A DNA stretch of 64,000 bases, taken from Burkholderia sp. 8Y (GTDB lineage Bacteria > Pseudomonadota > Gammaproteobacteria > Burkholderiales > Burkholderiaceae). Of this stretch, positions 54,208 through 62,453 are shown piece after piece (the first letter of the stretch is position 1; each line of letters starts with the position of its first letter). The notes beneath the pieces were generated by a model. That model ran no database searches. It worked only from the letters and a program-made list of their open reading frames with translations, and was not told where the DNA came from. The stretch lies in assembly GCF_902506145.1 (NCBI RefSeq), contig NZ_LR733520.1, forward strand, positions 716,057 through 780,056, read 5' to 3'. The position numbers and the translations under genes are program-made.

Positions 54208-57200
54208 ATGTCAGATCCCCGCTTCGTTCATCTCCGCGTCCACTCCGAATTCTCGATTGCCGACGGCATCGTGCGGCTGGACGACGTCGTCAAATCAGCC
54301 GCCGAAGACGGTCAGGGCGCGCTCGCGTTGACCGATCTCGCCAATGCGTTCGGCCTCGTGCGCTTCTACAAGGAAGCGCGTGGCAAGGGCGTGAAACCGA
54401 TCGCCGGGTGCGATGTCTGGATCACGAATCCCGCCGACCGCGACAAGCCTTCGCGCCTGTTGCTGCTCGTGCGCGACAAGACCGGCTACCTGAATCTGTG
54501 CGAACTGCTGAGCCGGGCGTGGCTCACGAACCAGTATCGCGGCCGCGCGGAAGTGATGGTCGAGTGGCTGGAAGAAGGGCTCGCGCAAGGGCTGCTCGCG
54601 CTGTCGGGCGCGCAGACCGGCGACATCGGCATGGCGTTCGCGGCGGGCAATACCGCGAGCGCGGAGCGTCACGCCGAACGTTGGGCGAAGCTTTTTCCGA
54701 ACGCGTTCTACATCGAGTTGCAGCGCGCCGGTCAGCCTGGCGAGCAGGCGTACATTCTGGAGGCCGTTGCGCTCGCCGCAAAGCTGCGTCTGCCGGTGGT
54801 CGCCACGCACCCGCTGCAGTTCATGACCCCGGACGACTACACCGCCCACGAAGCGCGCGTGTGTATTTCCGAGGGCGACATTCTCGCCAATCCGCGCCGC
54901 CAGAAGCGGTTCACGACCGAGCAGTATTTCCGCACGCAGGACGAGATGTGCGCGCTCTTCGCGGACATTCCGTCGGCGCTCGCGAATACGGTCGAAATCG
55001 CCAAACGCTGCAACCTCACGCTCGAACTCGGTAAGCCGAAGCTGCCGCTTTTCCCGACGCCCGATGGCATGTCGCTCGACGACTACCTCGTGCAGTTGTC
55101 GAAAGAAGGTCTCGAAGTGCGGCTCGCGCAGCTCTACCCGGACGAGGCCGAGCGCGCGGCGCAGCGCGAGACGTATTACAAGCGGCTCGATTTCGAGTGC
55201 GGCACCATCATCAAGATGGGCTTCCCGGGCTACTTCCTGATCGTCGCCGACTTCATCATGTGGGCGAAGAACAACGGCGTGCCGGTCGGCCCGGGCCGCG
55301 GGTCGGGCGCGGGTTCGCTCGTCGCCTACGCGCTCGGCATCACGGATCTCGACCCGCTGCGCTACAACCTGCTTTTCGAACGCTTCCTGAATCCGGAACG
55401 CGTGTCGATGCCCGACTTCGACATCGACTTCTGTCAGGAAGGGCGCGATCGCGTCATCCAGTACGTGAAGGGCAAGTACGGCGCGGACGCCGTCTCGCAG
55501 ATCGCGACCTTCGGCACGATGGCGGCGAAGGCGGCGGTGCGCGACATCGGCCGCGTGCTCGACCTCGGCTACATGTTCACGGACGGCATCGCGAAGCTGA
55601 TTCCGTTCAAGCCGGGCAAGCACGTGACCATCGCGGACGCGATGAAGGAAGAGCCGGCGCTCCAGGAGCGTTTCGACTCCGAAGACGAAGTGCACCAGTT
55701 GCTGGAACTCGCGCAGCGTGTCGAGGGCCTGACGCGCAACGTCGGCATGCACGCGGGCGGCGTGCTGATCGCGCCCGGCAAGCTCACGGATTTCTGCCCG
55801 CTCTACACGCAGGGCGAGGACGGCGGCGTCGTCAGCCAGTACGACAAGGACGACGTGGAAGCTGTCGGCCTCGTCAAGTTCGACTTTTTGGGCCTGACCA
55901 CGCTCACCATTCTGGATTGGGCGGAGCGATACATCCGCCGCCTCGATCCCGGCAAGCGCGACTGGAGCCTCGCGCAGGTGCCGCTGGACGATCCCGCTTC
56001 GTTCACCATTCTCAAGAAGGCGAACACCGTCGCCGTGTTCCAGCTGGAAAGCCGCGGCATGCAGGGCATGCTGAAGGACGCGCAGCCGGACCGCTTCGAG
56101 GACATCATCGCGCTGGTGGCGCTGTATCGTCCGGGCCCGATGGACCTGATTCCGAGCTTCTGCGCGCGCAAGCACGGGCGCGAGATCGTCGAGTACCCGG
56201 ACCCGCGCGTCGAGCCTGTCCTGAAAGAGACCTACGGGATCATGGTCTATCAGGAGCAGGTGATGCAGATGGCGCAGATCATCGGCGGATACTCGCTCGG
56301 CGGCGCGGACTTGCTGCGTCGCGCGATGGGCAAGAAGAAGCCCGAGGAGATGGCCCAGCACCGCGAGCTTTTCGCGGAAGGCGCGGCGAAAAACGGTCTC
56401 ACGCGCGAGAAGTCCGACGAAATCTTCGACTTGATGGAGAAGTTCGCGGGCTACGGCTTCAACAAGTCGCACGCGGCGGCGTATGCGCTGCTCGCGTATT
56501 ACACGGCGTGGCTCAAGGCGCATCATCCGGCGGAATTCATGGCGGCCAACATGTCGCTCGCCATGGACGACACCGACAAGGTGAAGATCCTCTTCGAGGA
56601 TTGCGCCACGAACGGCATGACGGTGCTGCCGCCCGACATCAATCAGTCGGCGTATCGTTTCGAGCCGGTGGTGGAGCCTGACGGCAAGCGTTCGAAGACG
56701 ATCCGCTACGGTCTCGGCGCGGTGAAGGGCAGCGGGCAGAACGCGATCGAGGAAATCCTGCGAGCGCGCGCGGACGGCGCATTCACGGATCTTTTCGATT
56801 TCTGCGAGCGCATCGACCGGCGCATCGTGAACCGGCGCACCGTGGAAGCCCTGATCCGCGCGGGCGCGTTCGACGCGCTGCACGTCAATCGCGCGCAATT
56901 GCTGGCTTCGGTGCCGCTCGCGATGGAAGCCGCCGAGCAGGCCGCCGCCAACGCCATGCAGGCCGGCCTCTTCGACATGGGCGACGCGCCGCTGCAGAAG
57001 CACGAACTCGTCGACGAGCCGGCGTGGTCGGACAAGAAGCGTCTTCAGGAAGAGAAGACGGCGCTCGGCTTCTATTTGTCGGGGCATCTTTTCGACGCCT
57101 ACAAGGGCGAAGTGCGCCGCTTCGTGCGCCAGAAAATCGGCGAGCTGAAGGAAGGGCGCGAGAAGCTCGTCGCGGGCGTGATTTCGTCGATGCGCACGCA

Positions 57201-57723
57201 GATGACGCAGCGCGGCAAGATGCTGATCGTGAATCTCGACGACGGCACGGGTCAGTGCGAAGTGACCGTCTTCAACGAGCAGTTCGAAGCGAACAAGGCG
57301 CTTTTCAAGGAAGACGAACTCTTGGTCGTGCAGGGCCAGGCGCGCAACGACGCGTTCACGGGCGGCATCCGCTTTACCGTCGATACCGCGATGGACCTCG
57401 AACGCGCACGCAGCCGCTACGCGCAGTCGGTGAAGGTGGAGATGAACGGTAACGCCGACGCATTGCGGCTGCGCCGCGTGCTCGAAGCGCATGCGGCAGG
57501 CGAGCAGGCCGCGCCGCCGCCGATGCCTGTCAGGGACAACGGCCGTCAACGTCAAAGCGCCGCGCCCATCCCGAACGGGCTGAACGTGAGCATCGTCTAT
57601 CGCAGCGAGCACGCGGAAGGCGAAGTGCGTCTGGGCGACGCGTGGCGTGTGAAGCCTACCGATGATCTCATCAGCGCGCTGCGCGGGGAGTTCGCGGGGA
57701 GTGCGATTGAGATTGTTTATTGA
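54208..57723 (+). CDS. dnaE: DNA polymerase III subunit alpha
   Basis: 1171-residue replicative polymerase. The N-terminal PHP domain has VHLRVHSEFSIADGIVRLDD. The polymerase domain has the catalytic Asp pair in MPDFDIDFC (about residues 400-406). Other features are the fingers with GRGSGAGSLVAYALGI, a helix-hairpin-helix region, an OB fold (VAGVISSMRTQMTQRGKMLIV, about 985) and a C-terminal tau-binding region. It is the chromosomal DnaE1 type. The ATG at 54208 (MSDPRFVHLR) is favoured; MYNIGMSDP at 54193 is possible. The last base of its TGA is the first base of the next ATG. Confidence 0.97.
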   Translation: MSDPRFVHLRVHSEFSIADGIVRLDDVVKSAAEDGQGALALTDLANAFGLVRFYKEARGKGVKPIAGCDVWITNPADRDKPSRLLLLVRDKTGYLNLCELLSRAWLTNQYRGRAEVMVEWLEEGLAQGLLALSGAQTGDIGMAFAAGNTASAERHAERWAKLFPNAFYIELQRAGQPGEQAYILEAVALAAKLRLPVVATHPLQFMTPDDYTAHEARVCISEGDILANPRRQKRFTTEQYFRTQDEMCALFADIPSALANTVEIAKRCNLTLELGKPKLPLFPTPDGMSLDDYLVQLSKEGLEVRLAQLYPDEAERAAQRETYYKRLDFECGTIIKMGFPGYFLIVADFIMWAKNNGVPVGPGRGSGAGSLVAYALGITDLDPLRYNLLFERFLNPERVSMPDFDIDFCQEGRDRVIQYVKGKYGADAVSQIATFGTMAAKAAVRDIGRVLDLGYMFTDGIAKLIPFKPGKHVTIADAMKEEPALQERFDSEDEVHQLLELAQRVEGLTRNVGMHAGGVLIAPGKLTDFCPLYTQGEDGGVVSQYDKDDVEAVGLVKFDFLGLTTLTILDWAERYIRRLDPGKRDWSLAQVPLDDPASFTILKKANTVAVFQLESRGMQGMLKDAQPDRFEDIIALVALYRPGPMDLIPSFCARKHGREIVEYPDPRVEPVLKETYGIMVYQEQVMQMAQIIGGYSLGGADLLRRAMGKKKPEEMAQHRELFAEGAAKNGLTREKSDEIFDLMEKFAGYGFNKSHAAAYALLAYYTAWLKAHHPAEFMAANMSLAMDDTDKVKILFEDCATNGMTVLPPDINQSAYRFEPVVEPDGKRSKTIRYGLGAVKGSGQNAIEEILRARADGAFTDLFDFCERIDRRIVNRRTVEALIRAGAFDALHVNRAQLLASVPLAMEAAEQAAANAMQAGLFDMGDAPLQKHELVDEPAWSDKKRLQEEKTALGFYLSGHLFDAYKGEVRRFVRQKIGELKEGREKLVAGVISSMRTQMTQRGKMLIVNLDDGTGQCEVTVFNEQFEANKALFKEDELLVVQGQARNDAFTGGIRFTVDTAMDLERARSRYAQSVKVEMNGNADALRLRRVLEAHAAGEQAAPPPMPVRDNGRQRQSAAPIPNGLNVSIVYRSEHAEGEVRLGDAWRVKPTDDLISALRGEFAGSAIEIVY

Positions 57724-58799
57724 TGCGCATCGGAATATCGGCCAATGCCCTGAAGCATTCCGGCGGCCTTGAACGATACGCGATGGATCTGGTGCGCGGC
57801 TTCGCGCAAGCCGGTTTCGTCGCGCCGAACAAACCGGCGTTTTTTGCGCGCAAGATCGATTCTTCGCTGCCGGAATATGAACTGGTGCAGGCGCATCGCA
57901 TCAACGTGTCGTTCCTGCCGGGGAAGTGGCGCGATGCCTTTTTCTCGTGGGCGTTGCAGCGCGAACGCAGGCGCGCGAACGTCGACGTGCTGTTCGGTTG
58001 CAATCGCGTGAAGGGTTCGGAGATCGCGGTCTGCGGCGGCACGCATATCGGCTTTCTGCGCGCGACCGGGCGGCGCGAGAAGCGTTCGGACACGCGGCAG
58101 ATTGCGCTCGAACGGAGTCAATACGCGCAGGCGTCGGTCATCGTCGCGCATTCGGACATGATGTGCGAGGAGCTTCGCACGCTCTATGGCATTGCTGACG
58201 ACAAGATCCGCGTGCTGTATCCACCCGTCGATGGCGCGCGTTTCTCGCCCGTCGATGCGACGGAACGCGAACGTCTGCGCGAGCAGTTCGGCTTTGCGCC
58301 TGACGAAACCGTGCTGCTGTTTCCATCGAGCAGTCACGAGCGCAAAGGTCTGCCGCTCATCGAGAACGCGCTCGCTGGAATGAAGGTGACGGTCGCGGTG
58401 GCGGGGCGCGCGCCGGAAAGGGCGGCGTCGAACGTGCGCTATCTCGGTTACGTGAAGAGCATCGAAGAAGCGTATCGCGCCGCGGATTTCACGATTCTCG
58501 CGTCGAGCTACGAACCGTTCGGCCTCGTCGGCATCGAATCGGTGATGTGCGGCACGCCGGTGATTTTTCCGGCGAGCGTCGGTTGCGCCGATGCCATCGC
58601 GGACGGCGCGAAACATATCTTCAAGCCCGGCGATGTGAACGATCTGCGTCGCGTGGCGAGCGCGGCCATCACATCGCCACGCGTTCGTGTGTCCGGCGCG
58701 TCGGTGCGCTACGACGCGAGCGTCGCGGCGCACGTCGATGCGCTGCTCGCGCTGGCGCGGGACGTGGCTAGCCAATCCGGTTCAGATGAGCGAGTTTGA
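57723..58799 (+). CDS. Glycosyltransferase family 4 protein (LPS-type)
   Basis: 358-residue GT-B glycosyltransferase. MRIGISANALKHSGGLERYAMDLVRGF is the usual N-terminal region of GT4 enzymes; the C-terminal nucleotide-sugar site includes VLLFPSSSHERKGLPLIENAL and EPFGLVGIESVMCGTPVIFP with the E-x7-E pattern. It probably adds a sugar to the LPS core on the cytoplasmic face. The ATG shares one base with the dnaE stop, so coexpression is likely. It overlaps the tail of the convergent GT2 gene by 32 nt. Confidence 0.88.
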   Translation: MRIGISANALKHSGGLERYAMDLVRGFAQAGFVAPNKPAFFARKIDSSLPEYELVQAHRINVSFLPGKWRDAFFSWALQRERRRANVDVLFGCNRVKGSEIAVCGGTHIGFLRATGRREKRSDTRQIALERSQYAQASVIVAHSDMMCEELRTLYGIADDKIRVLYPPVDGARFSPVDATERERLREQFGFAPDETVLLFPSSSHERKGLPLIENALAGMKVTVAVAGRAPERAASNVRYLGYVKSIEEAYRAADFTILASSYEPFGLVGIESVMCGTPVIFPASVGCADAIADGAKHIFKPGDVNDLRRVASAAITSPRVRVSGASVRYDASVAAHVDALLALARDVASQSGSDERV

Positions 58800-59529
58800 G
58801 GAAGCGGTAATAAACGGTCTGCGCGTTGAATAGCGCGATCATGAAGCCGGTTTTCCCGTCGAGAAATCCCCGCCTCAGGATATAGGTGCGAACGAAGGCC
58901 CACGCGCCGCGCGACACCGCCACACCGAAACTGCCGCGCTTGCCTGCCGCATGGCGCTGCCGCGCGCCGGCGGTCGAATAGGCGTCGAGCTTGCGCAACA
59001 CCGCCTCGAAGTCCTCGTAGGAATAATGCATGAGCTTGCCACTCAGGCGCGCAACCGGTTTGTCCGTCGACAGCACGAGGCGCTCGTGTACCAGATCCGC
59101 CGAAAACCGCGCCGTGCCGCGCCTGAACAGACGTGGAATCCAGTCCGGGTACCAGCCGCTGTGATGCACCCACACGCCGCAAAAGCTCGATAGCCGGTCA
59201 ATGGCGTACACATCGGCGCGCGGATCGCGCATCGCCGACTGGATCGATGTCGCGAGTTCCGGCGAGACGACTTCATCCGCGTCGATCGACATGATCCAGT
59301 CCGTGGTCAGCGCATCGACCGCGCGGTTCTTCTGCGGACCGAAGCCGGGCCACTCGCGCGCTTCGATCACCAGCGCGCCGTTCGTCCGCGCGATGTCCGC
59401 GGTCGCGTCCGTGCTGCCGCCATCGACGACGACGATACGATCCGCGAACGAGACCGCTTGCAGGCACTGCGCGAGCCGCGCGGCGGCGTTGTACGTGATG
59501 ATGGCGATGCCGAGGGTAGGGCGTGACAT
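58768..59529 (-). CDS. Glycosyltransferase family 2 protein (WaaE/KdtX-like)
   Basis: 253-residue GT-A enzyme. IAIITYNAAARLAQCLQAVSFADRIVVVDGGSTDATADIA and the metal site IMSIDADEV (about residue 95) define GT2; FCGVWVHHSGWYPDWIPRLFRRG is typical of the LPS-core beta-1,4-glucosyltransferase (WaaE/KdtX) group. It is on the minus strand, with its own promoter in the region upstream, while the other LPS genes run on plus. Tail-to-tail overlap with the GT4 gene is 32 nt. Confidence 0.88.
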   Translation of the reverse strand: MSRPTLGIAIITYNAAARLAQCLQAVSFADRIVVVDGGSTDATADIARTNGALVIEAREWPGFGPQKNRAVDALTTDWIMSIDADEVVSPELATSIQSAMRDPRADVYAIDRLSSFCGVWVHHSGWYPDWIPRLFRRGTARFSADLVHERLVLSTDKPVARLSGKLMHYSYEDFEAVLRKLDAYSTAGARQRHAAGKRGSFGVAVSRGAWAFVRTYILRRGFLDGKTGFMIALFNAQTVYYRFLKLAHLNRIG

Positions 59530-59910
59530 GAGGCTTCGTAGGCGTACGAGTTGGTATAATTATTGAATGGATGCACCGCTTTGCGGCGTTCTGCGTCACG
59601 ATCCACGGTTCAGGCCAACGATCGGCGCGCCTTGGCTTTGGTGTGGACTCGAAGGGGCCGCGCGCTTTCTGTCGTAGCGGCGCTAGAGGTTTTTCGGCAT
59701 GGCCCGTAGTGTGCCTGATGGCTAACCGAAGCAGAAGGTCAAAGGGGTGTTGGCAGCTTGGTCGCAACGGGGTTTCGTTTCTTGTCTTTCGAACCGCATC
59801 GCCTTTTCGTGAACGTTCGCGGCGCGGCAGCATCCGATTAGCCGGCCCATCGGTCATCGCGCGGCGCGTTGTCGGGCGGCGCGCGCATCCGCCAGTCTTT
59901 ATTCGAATTT
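59530..59910. other. Divergent noncoding block between GT2 and GT9 genes
   Basis: 381 nt that is visibly less GC-rich than its surroundings and not coding in any convincing frame. It has an extended -10 element TGGTATAAT (plus strand, 59552-59560), a GAACGTTC palindrome at 59811-59818 and GTTTCGTTTC stretches. It could hold the divergent promoters and a long leader, or a small RNA or dispersed repeat. No tRNA shape was seen. Confidence 0.45.
59552..59560 (+). promoter_or_regulatory. Extended -10 promoter element
   Basis: TGGTATAAT: a perfect TATAAT with TG-n in front. There is no convincing -35 at the right distance. It faces the GT9 gene, 350 nt away. Confidence 0.55.
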
Positions 59911-61047
59911 ATGAGCCGACTCTCCGGGCGCATTCGCGTGATTGCCCGATCGATACCCAGGCTGGCGCTAAAAGCGTTCCGCCGGCCGCCGACCGAAGTG
60001 TCGAGTATTCTGATCGCGCACCACTTGTTGCTCGGCGATACGCTGCTGCTCACCCCGCTCATCGCTAAACTGCGCGAACGCTATCCCGATGCACGCATCG
60101 CGCTGACTTGCCCGAAAGCCATCGTGCCGCTGTTCGCGGGTCACCCGTTCGGCGCCCACGCGCTGCCATTCGATCCGCGCGATGTCAAAAGCGTGCTGTC
60201 TGTCGTGAATTCGGGCCCCTACGACCTCGGCATCGTCGCGGGCGAGAACCGGTTTGCGTGGCTCGCCCTGGCTGCGGGTTGCCGGTGGATCGTCGGACAT
60301 GGCGGCGATACGCCCGCCTGGAAAAACTGGCCGCTCGACGAACCGCATCCCTATCCTTCGAAGCCCGCAGCGTGGGCGGATATTGCGGCGATGCTGATTG
60401 ACGGCCCCGCGCCGCATCGCGCGCGCCCCGGCGACTGGCCGGAACCTGCGGCTGCAGCCTTTTCACCGGCGGATGCGCAGGCGCTCGCGCGGCCTTACGT
60501 CGTGCTGCATCCGGGCGCGAGCACGACGGTCAAACGTTGGCCGCAGGCGCGCTGGCGGGCGCTGGCCGAACGCGTCGAGGCGCTCGGTTACGCGCCGGTC
60601 TGGAGCGGCGGCCCCGGCGAAGTCGAACTCATCCGTGCGATTGACCCGCAAGGGCGTCATGCCAGCTTCGCGGGCCGCGTCGGGCTGGGCGAGTTGTGGC
60701 ATCTCTTCAAGGGCGCGCGGGCGCTCGTCTGTCCAGATACCGGCGTGGCGCACCTTGGCCGCATGGTTGGCGTGCCGACGGTCACGCTCTTCGGTCCGGG
60801 CAACGCATTCATTCACGGTGCGGGAGATTTCTGGTCCGACGCGCGCTTTCAGCCCGTCACCATCGCGGGCATGCCGTGCCGCGACCAGCCGATCATATTC
60901 CGTCGTCATGTCTCGTGGGTGCAGCGGTGCGACCGCAACGAGCATACTTGTGTCGCGTGGCGGGGAGATCACGCGGAATGTATGGGCCTCGTCTCGCTCG
61001 ATGCAGTGAGTCAGGCGCTAGAGGACATGCTGACGGAAGCTTCATGA
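59911..61047 (+). CDS. Glycosyltransferase family 9 (heptosyltransferase-like)
   Basis: 378-residue GT-B enzyme of the ADP-heptose:LPS heptosyltransferase family. It has ILIAHHLLLGDTLLLTPLIAKLRERYPDARI near the N-terminus, VVLHPGASTTVKRWPQARW in the middle and CPDTGVAHLGRMVGVPTVTLFGPGN in the donor site. It probably adds a heptose or related sugar to the LPS inner core. The ATG at 59911 (MSRLSGRIRV) is preferred; an earlier in-frame start at 59869 adds 14 residues. Its stop overlaps the next start (ATGA). Confidence 0.88.
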   Translation: MSRLSGRIRVIARSIPRLALKAFRRPPTEVSSILIAHHLLLGDTLLLTPLIAKLRERYPDARIALTCPKAIVPLFAGHPFGAHALPFDPRDVKSVLSVVNSGPYDLGIVAGENRFAWLALAAGCRWIVGHGGDTPAWKNWPLDEPHPYPSKPAAWADIAAMLIDGPAPHRARPGDWPEPAAAAFSPADAQALARPYVVLHPGASTTVKRWPQARWRALAERVEALGYAPVWSGGPGEVELIRAIDPQGRHASFAGRVGLGELWHLFKGARALVCPDTGVAHLGRMVGVPTVTLFGPGNAFIHGAGDFWSDARFQPVTIAGMPCRDQPIIFRRHVSWVQRCDRNEHTCVAWRGDHAECMGLVSLDAVSQALEDMLTEAS

Positions 61048-62345
61048 CCAAAACAATATCTCCGCAGCCTGATTGGTTACTGTGGATCGGCGCGCCGGTC
61101 ATCCTGTTCGTCGTCACGTTCGCGCACATGACGGCACTCGAATATATTGCGCTGGGGTTCGTCGGCGTGGGCACGATCGCGGTCGGATTCACGCGCGGCG
61201 CGCCTTCGCCGCTGCGCTGGCCGTTGATGATGCCCATCGCGCTATGGGCCGCGTGGACGCTCCTGTCCGTATCGTGGTCGCCATTGCCCGCGGTCAGCAT
61301 GCACGCGTGGCTCGACGAGGTGTGTTACCCGCTACTTGGGTTTTTCGGCTTCTGGCTGATCGGCGCGCGCGTCGCGCGTGCCGAACGCTTCGTGCTTGCC
61401 CATTGGGCGGCGTGCGTGCTGGTGGCCTTGATCAGCGCGGTCTACTGGGGGCAGCTGCAACCGCCGACCGCCGACACCTTCATGCTGCACTACTACAACC
61501 GTGTCGGCCATACGAGCACGGTCGCGTTGTTCGGCATTGCGCTGTTCGTCGGCACGATGCTAGAAGGCAAGTGGCGCCTGATCGGCGTGTCGGGGATCTT
61601 GCTCACTATCTTTATCGGTATCGCGACGCTGAACCGGTTTTTCGGGATCGGGGCCTTCATCACGCTGGTGCTCGCGCTCAGTCCGCTGTACCGCAAGCAC
61701 ATGACCGTCGCGCTGATCGCGCTTGCGATTATCGGCGTGTCGGCGGTCGCGGTATTGGAAGTCAGCGCCCGGATGCGGTTCGAGAGGATTCCGCCGCAAT
61801 TGCCTGCTCATGGCGTGACGATCGAAGGCGACCGCATCCCCGTGCCGTCCTTTTTGCCGGGCATCGCCGATACGCTCGCCGCCGACACGCGCCCGCGCCT
61901 CTGGGCGTTCTACGGGCGCGCGGGCGAGGCGCACAAGTGGACGGGCATCGGCTTCGGCAAGCCGCTGCCGGGCCAGGTCTATGGCCGCGAGATTCCACCG
62001 CGTCTGCTCGCTGCGGAGTCGCAGGCGCTCACGCACGCACATAATCTGTTTCTGAACACCTGGCTCGAAACCGGCCTGATTGGTGTATTGCTGCAAGTTC
62101 TGTTGCTGGCGGCGCTGGTGCGGCGCTTCCTGCGCGTGCGACGCGAGTTGCCCTGGCTGGCTGCGGGCGGCATCGCGCTCGTCGGCGCGATGATCGCCAA
62201 GAATTTCACCGACGACTTCATGTGGCAAACCACCGCGCTCGCGTTCTGGTGTTTCGCGGGCCTCATGCTCGGACGCGCCGAGCGTTTGACGAAGCGTCTG
62301 CCGCCCGCGCGCGGCGCGACAGCCGACGCGCCGCGCGCCGACTGA
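61044..62345 (+). CDS. O-antigen ligase family membrane protein (Wzy_C)
   Basis: 433-residue inner-membrane protein with about ten to twelve hydrophobic helices and a large periplasmic loop between the later ones (about residues 250-325). The HAHNLFLNTWLETGLIGVLL segment is the Wzy_C signature with the conserved His. Members join O-antigen or core oligosaccharides to lipid A-core, or polymerise glycans. It is coupled to the GT9 gene by an ATGA overlap and precedes msbA. WaaL is the likeliest role but a polymerase is possible. Confidence 0.85.
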   Translation: MTKTISPQPDWLLWIGAPVILFVVTFAHMTALEYIALGFVGVGTIAVGFTRGAPSPLRWPLMMPIALWAAWTLLSVSWSPLPAVSMHAWLDEVCYPLLGFFGFWLIGARVARAERFVLAHWAACVLVALISAVYWGQLQPPTADTFMLHYYNRVGHTSTVALFGIALFVGTMLEGKWRLIGVSGILLTIFIGIATLNRFFGIGAFITLVLALSPLYRKHMTVALIALAIIGVSAVAVLEVSARMRFERIPPQLPAHGVTIEGDRIPVPSFLPGIADTLAADTRPRLWAFYGRAGEAHKWTGIGFGKPLPGQVYGREIPPRLLAAESQALTHAHNLFLNTWLETGLIGVLLQVLLLAALVRRFLRVRRELPWLAAGGIALVGAMIAKNFTDDFMWQTTALAFWCFAGLMLGRAERLTKRLPPARGATADAPRAD

Positions 62346-62453
62346 GCGGCCTGCGGCCCCGATCTTCGCGCCGGATTAGAATAGCCGGATTTTGTGCTTG
62401 TCCGCCCGACGCGGTTAAGCAGGCGTATCACGCACCGCATACCGAGGAACGAC

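Noticed and set aside
54295..57612. Long minus-strand frame (1105 aa) opposite dnaE
   Set aside because: Shadow of dnaE: no family resemblance, composition typical of antisense frames.
59571..60068. Possible 165-aa ORF after the extended -10 at 59552-59560
   Set aside because: No ribosome site, no family resemblance, and it runs deep into the GT9 gene in another frame.
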